Source of the DNA: Virgisporangium aurantiacum
GTDB taxonomy: Bacteria; Actinomycetota; Actinomycetes; Mycobacteriales; Micromonosporaceae
Length of the DNA: 64,000 bases
Assembly (NCBI RefSeq): GCF_016863635.1
Contig: NZ_BOPG01000033.1
Coordinates: 1 to 64,000, forward strand
Reading direction: 5' to 3'
Position numbers and translations under genes: made by a program. Every line of letters begins with the position of its first letter. Within the stretch, counting starts at the first letter, position 1. This document shows positions 32,193 through 39,627 of this stretch, one piece after another. The notes below the pieces were generated by a model. It worked only from the letters and a program-made list of their open reading frames with translations, searched no databases and was not told the origin of the DNA.

Positions 32193-33623
32193 GTGGCCAG
32201 TTTTGTCGACCGGGTGGTTTTGCATGTGCGCGCCGGCGACGGTGGCCACGGATGCGTCTCCGTCCACCGGGAGAAGTTCAAGCCGTTCGGCGGCCCCGAC
32301 GGCGGTGACGGCGGGCATGGCGGCAACGTGACGCTCGTCGTCGACCCGCAGGTGCACACCCTGCTCGACTTCCGCTTCCGCCCGCACGTGCGGGCCGGCA
32401 ACGGCAAGGGCGGCCAGGGTGGCGACCGCGACGGCGCCAACGGTGAGGAACTGGTGCTGCCGGTGCCCGACGGCACCGTCGTGTACTCCGAGAGCGGCGA
32501 GCTGCTGGTCGACCTGATCGGCGAGGGCACGTCCCACGTGATCGCGATGGGCGGCCGGGGCGGGCGCGGGAACGCGGCGCTGGCGAACACCCGGCGCAAG
32601 GCGCCCGGCTTCGCCGAACTGGGCGAGCCCGGCGAGCAGTTCGACGTGGTGCTGGAGCTCAAGAGCGTCGCCGACGTGGGGCTGGTCGGCTTCCCGTCGG
32701 CGGGGAAGTCGTCGCTGATCGCGGTGATGTCGGCGGCCCGGCCGAAGATCGCCGACTACCCGTTCACCACGCTGACCCCGAACCTCGGGGTGGTGCGCGT
32801 CGACGACCACACGTTCACGGTGGCCGACGTTCCCGGGCTCATTCCCGGTGCGGCCGACGGTCGGGGGCTGGGGCTGGAGTTCCTGCGGCACATCGAGCGG
32901 TGCGCGGTGCTCGTCCACGTGGTCGACACGGCCGCATTGGAGACGGAGCGCGACCCGCTCGCGGACATCGACGCGATCGAGGCCGAACTGGCCGCCTACG
33001 GCGGCCTGGAGGACCGGCCGCGGCTGGTGGCGCTGAACAAGATCGACGTGCCCGACGGGCGCGACCTGGCCGAGATGGTGCGGCCCGACCTGGAGGCGCG
33101 CGGGCTGGCGGCCTACGAGGTCAGCGCGGCGACCCGGGAAGGGTTGCGGGAACTCATGTTCGCGATGGCGCAGGCCGTCGAGGAGCACCGCAAGTCGGCG
33201 CCGCCGCTGGAGCGGACCCGCATCGTGTTGCGGCCGACGGCGGTGAACGACTCCGGGTTCACCATCGAGCAGGACGACGAGGGCGTCTACGTGGTGCACG
33301 GCACGAAGCCCGAGCGGTGGGTGCGCCAGACCATGTTCGACAACGACGAAGCGGTCGGATATCTGGCTGACCGGCTGGCCCGGCTCGGCGTCGAGGACGC
33401 GTTGGCGAAGGCCGGCGCCGAACCCGGCTCCCCGGTGCGCATCGGCATGCGTGAATTCGACTGGCACCCCACGGTGCCGGTCGGCGACAACTTCGTTCCA
33501 GGTCCCCGCGGCACCGACCGGCGGCTCGACGTCGACGAGGTTCGCGCAGCCGCCGCGGAGCGGCTCGCGGCACGCAATGCGCGCCGCGTCCACACGGAGG
33601 TTGACGACGAATGGACCGACTGA
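32193..33623 (+). CDS. obgE: GTPase Obg/CgtA
   Basis: The 476-aa essential GTPase acts in 50S subunit assembly and stress signalling. The Gly-rich Obg fold opens with FVDRVVLHVRAGDGGHGC. The G domain has the P-loop GFPSAGKSS at 166-174, switch DVPGLIPGA, and NKID. The C-terminal OCT domain is present, with an acidic tail. GTG at 32193 has GAGAGG 7 nt upstream, which is better than the ATG 7 codons earlier. Confidence 0.96.
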   Translation: MASFVDRVVLHVRAGDGGHGCVSVHREKFKPFGGPDGGDGGHGGNVTLVVDPQVHTLLDFRFRPHVRAGNGKGGQGGDRDGANGEELVLPVPDGTVVYSESGELLVDLIGEGTSHVIAMGGRGGRGNAALANTRRKAPGFAELGEPGEQFDVVLELKSVADVGLVGFPSAGKSSLIAVMSAARPKIADYPFTTLTPNLGVVRVDDHTFTVADVPGLIPGAADGRGLGLEFLRHIERCAVLVHVVDTAALETERDPLADIDAIEAELAAYGGLEDRPRLVALNKIDVPDGRDLAEMVRPDLEARGLAAYEVSAATREGLRELMFAMAQAVEEHRKSAPPLERTRIVLRPTAVNDSGFTIEQDDEGVYVVHGTKPERWVRQTMFDNDEAVGYLADRLARLGVEDALAKAGAEPGSPVRIGMREFDWHPTVPVGDNFVPGPRGTDRRLDVDEVRAAAAERLAARNARRVHTEVDDEWTD

Positions 33624-33655
33624 GTTCGGCGCCAACACCCGTGCCCACCTGCGTG

Positions 33656-33661
33656 TAGTCT
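33656..33661 (+). promoter_or_regulatory. -10 box for a leaderless transcript
   Basis: TAGTCT ends 6 nt before the GTG at 33668, with no ribosome binding site between. Confidence 0.5.
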
Positions 33662-33667
33662 CCCGAC

Positions 33668-34834
33668 GTGGACGCCAGGGAGAACTTCGTCGCCGAGGTG
33701 CTCTCGGAGATGCGGGCCCAGGGAGCCTCCGACGCCCGCTTCGACGAGGAGCGCTTTGCCGTGGCGTACCAACGCGACGCCGACGCGACACAACCGGTCT
33801 GGATGTACCTGGCGACGCTGTTCGCGGAGTGCGAACGCGAGCCCGAGACGCGCACCGACCGGATCCGCCGCTACGTCACCACCTTGCTGGGTACGCAGGA
33901 GCCGCCGGCGGACTGGGCGTCCGTCCGGCCGCTGCTGCGTCCGGTGCTGCGCGGCGCGATGTTCGGCCGCAGCAACGAGTCCAACCGGCCGGCGGTGCTG
34001 CGCCGGCCCGCCCAACCGTTTCTCGACGAGCTCGTCGTGGTCGACCGCCCGACCTCGATGTCGTACGTGACGGCCGCGATGGCCGCCAACTGGGGCGTCG
34101 GCGACGAGGAGGTGTTCGCCACGGCGCGGGGGAACCTGGCGGCCGGCGGCGTGCTGCCCGACGCGGAACCGGCCGAGGGGCCGGTGCTGCTGCGCTTCGT
34201 CGACGACGGCGACGCCTACTGGCCGTCCCATCTTCTCCTCGACGGGTGGCTGGCGAGCCTCGCCGGCCGGGTCGGCGGGCCGCCGATCGCGTTCGTGCCC
34301 GACGTGAACACGTTGATGGTCACCGCCGCCGACCCCGACGGGCTGGCGCCGTTGCTGGAACTGATCGCCGACGAGTACCTGGAGGCGCCGCGGCGGCTGT
34401 CGCCGGTCGGCTACACCGTCGACGCGGTGGGCCGGGTCGTGCCGTACGCGGCGCCGTCGGGCCACTCTGTGAGCGCGATGCTCGGCCGGGCCGAGCGGCT
34501 GCTCGCCACCCACGAGTACGCCGCCCAGCGGGAACTTCTCGCCGAGGCCGACCTGCCCGAGTTCGTGGCGAAGCTGGAACTGTTCGCCCGCGACGACGGC
34601 TCCGTGTTCACCGTGACCGCGTGGACGACGTCGCTGCCGACGCTGCTGCCCCGGGCCGACTACGTGGGGCTGGTGGTCGACGGCGCCGAGCCGTTCTTCG
34701 TTCCGTGGCCGGCGGTGACGGGCGAGGGGTTGTGCGCGGAGGCGGTGGAGTACCGGCCGGTGCGGTACCGGACGGTGCCCGACGTCGGTCCGCCACTGGT
34801 CACGGTGCTGCGGCAGCAGGCGGTCGACCCGTAG
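33668..34834 (+). CDS. DUF1444-like protein of unknown function
   Basis: The 388-aa protein has the order of motifs of DUF1444 proteins: LRPVLRGAMFG, then LVVVDRPTSMSYVTAAMA, then WGVGDEEVFATARGNL. A C-terminal half contains VPDVNTLMVTAADPDGL and PVGYTVDAVGRVVPY. It is soluble and acidic. DUF1444 has no established activity. GTG at 33668 appears leaderless. It lies between obgE and nadD on the same strand but has its own promoter. Confidence 0.7.
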   Translation: MDARENFVAEVLSEMRAQGASDARFDEERFAVAYQRDADATQPVWMYLATLFAECEREPETRTDRIRRYVTTLLGTQEPPADWASVRPLLRPVLRGAMFGRSNESNRPAVLRRPAQPFLDELVVVDRPTSMSYVTAAMAANWGVGDEEVFATARGNLAAGGVLPDAEPAEGPVLLRFVDDGDAYWPSHLLLDGWLASLAGRVGGPPIAFVPDVNTLMVTAADPDGLAPLLELIADEYLEAPRRLSPVGYTVDAVGRVVPYAAPSGHSVSAMLGRAERLLATHEYAAQRELLAEADLPEFVAKLELFARDDGSVFTVTAWTTSLPTLLPRADYVGLVVDGAEPFFVPWPAVTGEGLCAEAVEYRPVRYRTVPDVGPPLVTVLRQQAVDP

Positions 34835-34968
34835 ACCGGTCCGCATGGTGGGAAGCTGGCCCACATCGCCGGCCCACAGGGCGGTGAATGGCCCCTCTGG
34901 TGGCCCCTCCGATCGTTCGTTGTGGCGGGTTCAATGCGGGGGCGGACAAGCCGACGGGGGGAATCGGC

Positions 34969-35208
34969 ATGGCTTTCGACCTATTGCGGATCGCGGCGGA
35001 ACAGGGGCTGCTGGTGGTGGGCCTCCCGGCCGGCCCCGGGGTGGAACGGCCCGGGTGGCGGCTGGTGTGCCAGCGCTGCCGTGGGTGGCTGGCGCTGCCG
35101 GCGCGGCCGCCCGAGGCGACGTGGTGGCTGCGCCGGGTGTGCGCGTTCGCCGTCCGGCACCGTCATCCGCCCAGCGGGTCGCGGAGGGCGGGGAGGGCCG
35201 GGCGATGA
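34969..35208 (+). CDS. Small Cys- and Trp-containing protein of unknown function
   Basis: This 79-aa protein has VCQRCRGWLALP, a CxxC pair that could bind zinc together with CAFAVRHRH near the C-terminus. ATG at 34969 has a GGGGGGAA site about 7 nt upstream. The stop overlaps the next gene by ATGA, so the two are coupled. No family recognised. Confidence 0.6.
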   Translation: MAFDLLRIAAEQGLLVVGLPAGPGVERPGWRLVCQRCRGWLALPARPPEATWWLRRVCAFAVRHRHPPSGSRRAGRAGR

Positions 35209-35732
35209 CCGTGTTCCAGTACGGGGTGCGGGTGGCCGCGTCCCGGCCCAGGGACGCGCTGGTGGCCCCGCTGGTGCGGGGAACCTGCACCGATGCGGTG
35301 GTCGAGAGCGGTCCGGCCACCCGTCGGGTGCTGGTCTACTTCGACCGGGAAGCGACATCGTTGCCTGCTGCGGTCGTCACCTCGGTTCTCGACCTGGAGG
35401 ACAGTGGCCTGGACTGTCTCGCGGTCGGGCCCGACGACGACCTCGTGACCCTCGATGTGATCGCGCCGCGCCTGGGCCTTTCGCCCGGCGCGGTAGGTGA
35501 TGGCCCGGTGTTCGATGGTGCCGTGCCGGCGGTCGAGTGCGGCGGGTTCCGGGTGTTCCGGTGGAGCGACGTCGTGGCGTGGCTGCGGTCCGCGCCGGGC
35601 CCGGCGGCACGGGAACCGGCTCCGGCCTGGCCGCCGGTGTTCGCGGCGCTGAACCTGGCGCTGCGGCTGCGCCGGCTCATCCGGGCCGATCCGGGCCTGG
35701 TCGCGGCCGTCCGCGACCTGCTGGGGTCGTGA
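35205..35732 (+). CDS. Putative DNA-binding protein with excisionase/MerR-type helix-turn-helix
   Basis: The 175-aa protein has an N-terminal ferredoxin-like region (VLVYFDREATSLPAAVVTSV) and a segment DLVTLDVIAPRLGLSPGAV at about residues 84-102 that fits a helix-turn-helix. FRVFRWSDVVAWLR at about 120 follows; this second motif is common in actinomycete excisionase-like DNA-binding proteins. A basic C-terminal helix closes the protein. It overlaps the 34969 gene by ATGA. A regulator of nearby genes is possible; no target site is seen. Confidence 0.6.
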   Translation: MTVFQYGVRVAASRPRDALVAPLVRGTCTDAVVESGPATRRVLVYFDREATSLPAAVVTSVLDLEDSGLDCLAVGPDDDLVTLDVIAPRLGLSPGAVGDGPVFDGAVPAVECGGFRVFRWSDVVAWLRSAPGPAAREPAPAWPPVFAALNLALRLRRLIRADPGLVAAVRDLLGS

Positions 35733-35737
35733 TGATC

Positions 35738-35743
35738 TACGAT
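35738..35743 (+). promoter_or_regulatory. -10 box that decides the nadD start
   Basis: TACGAT ends 7 nt before the ATG at 35751 and overlaps the earlier ATG at 35742. Since the earlier ATG lies inside the promoter, the downstream one is the likely leaderless start. Confidence 0.55.
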
Positions 35744-35750
35744 GCCCCGA

Positions 35751-36356
35751 ATGAACGTCGTGCGGCGGGTCGGCATCATGGGTGGCACGTTCGACCCGAT
35801 CCATCACGGCCACCTGGTGGCGGCCAGCGAGGTCGCCGACCGGTTCGCGCTCGACGAGGTGGTGTTCGTTCCCACCGGTCATCCCTGGCAGAAGGCCGAC
35901 GTGCCGGTGAGCCCGGCCGAGGACCGCTACCTGATGACGGTGATCGCCACCGCGTCGAACCCGCGGTTCACGGTGAGCCGGGTCGACGTCGACCGCACCG
36001 GGCCGACATACACCATCGACACGCTCCGTGATCTGAAGAAGACGTACGGACCCGATACCGGGTTCTACTTCATCACCGGTGCCGACGCGCTCGAACGCAT
36101 CCTGTCCTGGAAGGACGCCGACGAGATGTTCAAGTTGGCGCACTTCGTCGGCGTCACCCGGCCGGGGTTCGAGCTGAGCGACGAGCACCTGCCGGCCGAC
36201 ACGGTCAGCCTGATCGAGGTGCCGGCGATGGCGATCTCGTCGACGGCGTGCCGGGCGCGGGTCGCCGGCGGCAAACCGGTCTGGTACCTGGTCCCCGACG
36301 GTGTGGTTCAGTACATAGCGAAGCGTGGTTTGTACCGCTTGTCCTCCAGCGAGTGA
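35751..36356 (+). CDS. nadD: Nicotinate-nucleotide adenylyltransferase
   Basis: The 201-aa enzyme transfers AMP from ATP to nicotinate mononucleotide in NAD synthesis. The nucleotidyltransferase motif GGTFDPIHHGH is at residues 11-21 and the ATP-binding ISSTACR is near the C-terminus. FVPTGHPWQK and DTLRDLKK are also typical. ATG at 35751 is taken as a leaderless start. nadD-rsfS-gpm is a conserved actinobacterial cluster. Confidence 0.95.
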   Translation: MNVVRRVGIMGGTFDPIHHGHLVAASEVADRFALDEVVFVPTGHPWQKADVPVSPAEDRYLMTVIATASNPRFTVSRVDVDRTGPTYTIDTLRDLKKTYGPDTGFYFITGADALERILSWKDADEMFKLAHFVGVTRPGFELSDEHLPADTVSLIEVPAMAISSTACRARVAGGKPVWYLVPDGVVQYIAKRGLYRLSSSE

Positions 36357-36454
36357 AACGAGCGCATGAATTCGGTTGGCGAGTAACCGAGAGGCGACTC
36401 CTGCGCCGCGCGTGAGAGGCTTGAGCGGTCCGGATTGGCGGAGAGAGGAGTCAG

Positions 36455-36847
36455 GTGCCCGCTACCCAGCGTGCCATCGAGATGGCACAGACCGCGGCCC
36501 AGGCGGCGGCCGACAAGAAGGCCGAAGGCGTCGTCATTCTCGACGTGGCCGACCAGCTCGTCATCACCGACGCGTTCCTGTTGGCGTCCGCCCCCAACGA
36601 GCGGCAGGTGCTCGCCATCTCCGACGCGATCCAGGAGAGCCTGCTCGCCCTGCCCGAGAAGGCGAAACCTGTTCGCCGGGAAGGGGAGCGGGCCGGCCGG
36701 TGGGTCCTCCTCGACTACATCGACATCGTGGTGCACATCCAGCACACCGAGGAGCGCGAGTTCTACGCACTCGACCGGCTGTGGAAGGACTGCCCGACGA
36801 TCCCGTTCCACGACCGTGACCTGCAGCCGGCGGAGTCCGGCGAGTGA
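36455..36847 (+). CDS. rsfS: Ribosome silencing factor RsfS
   Basis: The 130-aa protein binds L14 and blocks subunit joining when nutrients are low. DVADQLVITDAFLLASAPNERQV and REGERAGRWVLLDYIDIVVHI-type segments identify the family, with FYALDRLWKD near the end. GTG at 36455 has GAGAGGAG about 4-9 nt upstream. It overlaps the phosphatase gene by GTGA. Confidence 0.95.
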   Translation: MPATQRAIEMAQTAAQAAADKKAEGVVILDVADQLVITDAFLLASAPNERQVLAISDAIQESLLALPEKAKPVRREGERAGRWVLLDYIDIVVHIQHTEEREFYALDRLWKDCPTIPFHDRDLQPAESGE

Positions 36848-37476
36848 CGTCGACCCGCCTCGTTCTGTGGCGGCACGGCCAGACGGCCTGGAACGCCGAG
36901 GGCCGCATCCAGGGCCAGCACGACGCCAAGCTCGACGACACCGGCCGGGCGCAGGCCAAGGTCGCCGCACGCGAGTTGGCGCTGCGTAAGCCCGACCTCA
37001 TCGTGTCGAGCGACCTCTCCCGGTGCTCCGACACCGCCGCCGAACTGGCCGCGCTCACCGGTCTCACGCCCACCTACGACGTGCGGCTGCGCGAGCGCGG
37101 GTTCGGCGACTGGCAGACGCTCACCCGGGCCGAGGTGCGGGAGCGGTGGCCGGAGGCGTTCGCCCGCTGGGTCAACGGCGAACCGATCGACGACGCCGAC
37201 GTGGAGAGCACCGAGTCGGTCGGCGAGCGGGTGGCGGCGGCCCTGATCGAGATCGTCGAGGCGCACCCGGGGAGGACGGCGGTGGTCACCACCCACGGCG
37301 GTGCCGTGCGGCATGTGATCGAGGCGCTGCTCAAGTGGCCGCACGGCGTCGTCTACTCGGTGGCGCCGCTGTACAACTGCCACTGGAGCGAACTGCGCCA
37401 TCACCCGTCGCGCGGGTGGCGGTTGCACTCGCACAACGTGGGGGTGGGCGCGGCGGAACCCGGTCCGGCGCGCTAA
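36844..37476 (+). CDS. Histidine phosphatase (phosphoglycerate mutase-like) family protein
   Basis: The 210-aa protein has the catalytic WRHGQTAWNAEGRIQG motif near the N-terminus, SSDLSRCSDTA, and the second catalytic histidine in VTTHGGAVRH. In mycobacteria the gene at this place encodes a glucosyl-3-phosphoglycerate phosphatase. That activity is a reasonable guess but other phosphatase activities are possible. It starts at GTG 36844, overlapping rsfS. Confidence 0.88.
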   Translation: MTSTRLVLWRHGQTAWNAEGRIQGQHDAKLDDTGRAQAKVAARELALRKPDLIVSSDLSRCSDTAAELAALTGLTPTYDVRLRERGFGDWQTLTRAEVRERWPEAFARWVNGEPIDDADVESTESVGERVAAALIEIVEAHPGRTAVVTTHGGAVRHVIEALLKWPHGVVYSVAPLYNCHWSELRHHPSRGWRLHSHNVGVGAAEPGPAR

Positions 37477-37488
37477 CGTCCGAGGGGT

Positions 37489-37896
37489 ATGCGCAATCGA
37501 CTGTCGCTGTCCGTCGCCCTCCTGGCCAGTCTGCTGGCCGGGCTGCTTCTGACCGGGTGCGGAGGAACCGACAGCGGTTCCGACGGCGGTTCCGGCAGCA
37601 GCGACTATGGCAGCAGTTCGTCGTCTTCGGAGCCGGGAGGGCCGAGCGTGTCTTCCACTGATCCGTCCGGAAAGTCATCGCCCGGGATCACCATTACCGG
37701 CACGCCGACCGAGGGCGTGGAGAACGGCTGCATCGTCATGCAGTCGGGCGCCACGCTGTACCTGCTGCTCGGCGGCGACCGGTCGGTCCTCATGTCGGGC
37801 CAGCCGGTGGTCGTGCGGGGCGTACCCGACCCGGGCCTGATGACCACCTGCCAGCAGGGGACGCCGTTCCGGGTCACCGAGGTCAAGCCGGCCTAG
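37489..37896 (+). CDS. Secreted lipoprotein, Ser/Gly-rich linker
   Basis: The 135-aa protein has a signal peptide with lipobox LTGC, then a Ser/Gly/Asp linker (about 24-65) and a small domain. That domain holds two cysteines (NGCIVMQSG and MTTCQQG) and the pattern LYLLLGGDRSVLMSGQPVVVRG, likely a beta barrel. A -10 like TAACGT lies at 37474-37479. It is probably attached to the outer membrane face; function unknown. Confidence 0.8.
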   Translation: MRNRLSLSVALLASLLAGLLLTGCGGTDSGSDGGSGSSDYGSSSSSSEPGGPSVSSTDPSGKSSPGITITGTPTEGVENGCIVMQSGATLYLLLGGDRSVLMSGQPVVVRGVPDPGLMTTCQQGTPFRVTEVKPA

Positions 37897-37916
37897 GTTC
37901 TGGCGGTCCGGTCGGC

Positions 37917-37922
37917 TAGCGT
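37917..37922 (+). promoter_or_regulatory. -10 box for a leaderless degV-like transcript
   Basis: TAGCGT ends 7 nt before the ATG at 37930; no ribosome binding site is present. Confidence 0.5.
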
Positions 37923-37929
37923 GCCGGGC

Positions 37930-38766
37930 ATGAGCGTCGCTGTGGTCACCGATTCCACGGCTGCGTTGCCCGCGCCGCTCCTTGCCGGTCTCACCGTGGT
38001 GCCGCTGACGGTGGTCATCGACGGGGTCGGTGCCCAGGAGGGCGTCGGCGTCGCACCCGGCGCGGTCGCCGAGGCGTTGGCCGCCGGCAAGTCGGTGAGC
38101 ACGTCGCGTCCCACGCCGGCGGCGTTCGCGGAGGAGTACGAGCGGCTTCTCGGTGCGGGCCACGAGGCGGTCCTGTCGGTGCATCTGTCGGCCAAGCTCT
38201 CCGGCACCTGGGAGTCGGCCGCGCTGGCCGCAAAGGACTTCGCCGGCCGCGTCGAGGTGATCGATTCCGGCGGCGCCGGCATGGGGCTTGGCTTCCCGGC
38301 CGTCGCGGCCGCGGGCGCCGCGTCGGCGGGCGCCGACCTCGCGGACGTCCGGGCCGCCGCGATGTCGGCGATCGAGCGGACGACGACGCTGTTCTACGTC
38401 GACACCCTCGAATTCATGCGCCGTGGCGGCCGGATCGGCGCCGCTTCCGCGGCGGTGGGGACGGCGCTCGCCGTCAAACCGATCCTCGGCATGCGGGACG
38501 GCGCGGTGGTGCCGTTGGAGAAGGTGCGGACGAGCAGCCGGGCGATCGCGCGGGTGGTCGAGCGGGCCTTCGAGGCGGTCGGCTCGCACGCCGTCGACGT
38601 GGTCGTGCAGCACGCCGCCGCGCCGGAGCGGGCCGACGCGCTGGCGTCGGCGTTGTCGGCACGGTTGGCCGTGCGGGACCGGTACGTGGGCGAGATCGGC
38701 GCGGTGCTGGCCGCGCACTCCGGCCCGGGCCTGGTGTGTGCGGTGCTGTACCGCGTCGCGCCTTAG
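37930..38766 (+). CDS. DegV family fatty-acid-binding protein
   Basis: The 278-aa protein begins VAVVTDSTAALP and has TSRPTPAAFAEEYERLL and YVDTLEFMRRGGRIG, all conserved in DegV (FakB-like) proteins. They hold a fatty acid in a two-domain cleft. FakB proteins present the acid to the kinase FakA for phospholipid synthesis; no FakA is in this window. ATG at 37930 is chosen over GTG at 37921, which lies in the -10 box. Confidence 0.92.
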   Translation: MSVAVVTDSTAALPAPLLAGLTVVPLTVVIDGVGAQEGVGVAPGAVAEALAAGKSVSTSRPTPAAFAEEYERLLGAGHEAVLSVHLSAKLSGTWESAALAAKDFAGRVEVIDSGGAGMGLGFPAVAAAGAASAGADLADVRAAAMSAIERTTTLFYVDTLEFMRRGGRIGAASAAVGTALAVKPILGMRDGAVVPLEKVRTSSRAIARVVERAFEAVGSHAVDVVVQHAAAPERADALASALSARLAVRDRYVGEIGAVLAAHSGPGLVCAVLYRVAP

Positions 38767-38858
38767 CGGTCGCTTCTCCGGTTCGCAAGCTTTTCCACAG
38801 GCCAACCTCGATATCCACAGAACGCGATTGACCGGTGCGCGACCGGGTGGCGCGCGAA

Positions 38859-38864
38859 TACGTT
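38859..38864 (+). promoter_or_regulatory. -10 box for a leaderless comEA transcript
   Basis: TACGTT ends 7 nt before the ATG at 38872. It also rules out the TTG at 38863, which overlaps it. Confidence 0.5.
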
Positions 38865-38871
38865 GCCCCGC

Positions 38872-39627
38872 ATGCCGTTCCGTCGCCGTTCCGCCGAGGT
38901 CCCCGAGACCGATCCCGTTGTCGCCGCTCGCCTCGCTCGTGTCGTGGGCCCGGAAGACGGCGTCTTCCAACTGGTTCCTCCTCCTGAAGCGGACGATTCC
39001 GTCGACCCGGCGGCCGGCCGGCGGGCGCTGGCGGCGTTCGACCCGGGCCGGCGGGCGGTGCGGGCGCTCGCGGTACTGGCGCTCGTGGTGGCGGTGGTCG
39101 TCGGGTTCGTGGTGTGGCGGGCCCGGCCGAAGGCCGAGCCGGTGGCGGCCGATCCCGGTGCCGCCACGGTGGCGGCGGTTCCCGTGTCGTCACCGGTGGC
39201 CTCCATCGTGGTGTCGGTGGTCGGTCGGGTGAACCGGCCGGGCCTCGTCCGGTTGCCGCACGGCGCCCGGGTCGCCGACGCGATCGAGGCCGCCGGCGGC
39301 GTCCTGCCCGGCACCGACCTCGGATACCTCAACCTGGCCCGCAAGGTGGTCGACGGCGAACTGATCGCCATCGGCGTCAGCCCACCACCGGCCCCGCCGG
39401 GCGGCGGCACCGGCGCCGGGCCGGGTGCTCCGGGCGGCCTCGTCAACCTGAACACCGCCACCGTGGCCGAACTCGACACGCTGCCCGGCGTCGGCCCGGT
39501 GCTCGCCCAGCGCATCATCGACCACCGCAACCGCACCGGCGGCTTCAAGTCGGTCGAGGAACTGCGCAAGGTCGACGGCGTCGGCGACGCCCGGTTCGAA
39601 CAGCTCAAAGATCTGGTGACGGTGTGA
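38872..39627 (+). CDS. comEA: ComEA-type DNA-binding competence protein
   Basis: The 251-aa protein has a membrane segment at about 62-81, an SLBB domain (VVSVVGRVNRPGLVRLPHG) and a Pro/Gly linker. A C-terminal helix-hairpin-helix pair follows (LVNLNTATVAELDTLPGVG and FKSVEELRKVDGVG). It should sit on the outer face and hand double-stranded DNA to ComEC. GTGTGA links it to comEC. Many actinomycetes keep these genes although natural competence is rarely shown. Confidence 0.92.
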   Translation: MPFRRRSAEVPETDPVVAARLARVVGPEDGVFQLVPPPEADDSVDPAAGRRALAAFDPGRRAVRALAVLALVVAVVVGFVVWRARPKAEPVAADPGAATVAAVPVSSPVASIVVSVVGRVNRPGLVRLPHGARVADAIEAAGGVLPGTDLGYLNLARKVVDGELIAIGVSPPPAPPGGGTGAGPGAPGGLVNLNTATVAELDTLPGVGPVLAQRIIDHRNRTGGFKSVEELRKVDGVGDARFEQLKDLVTV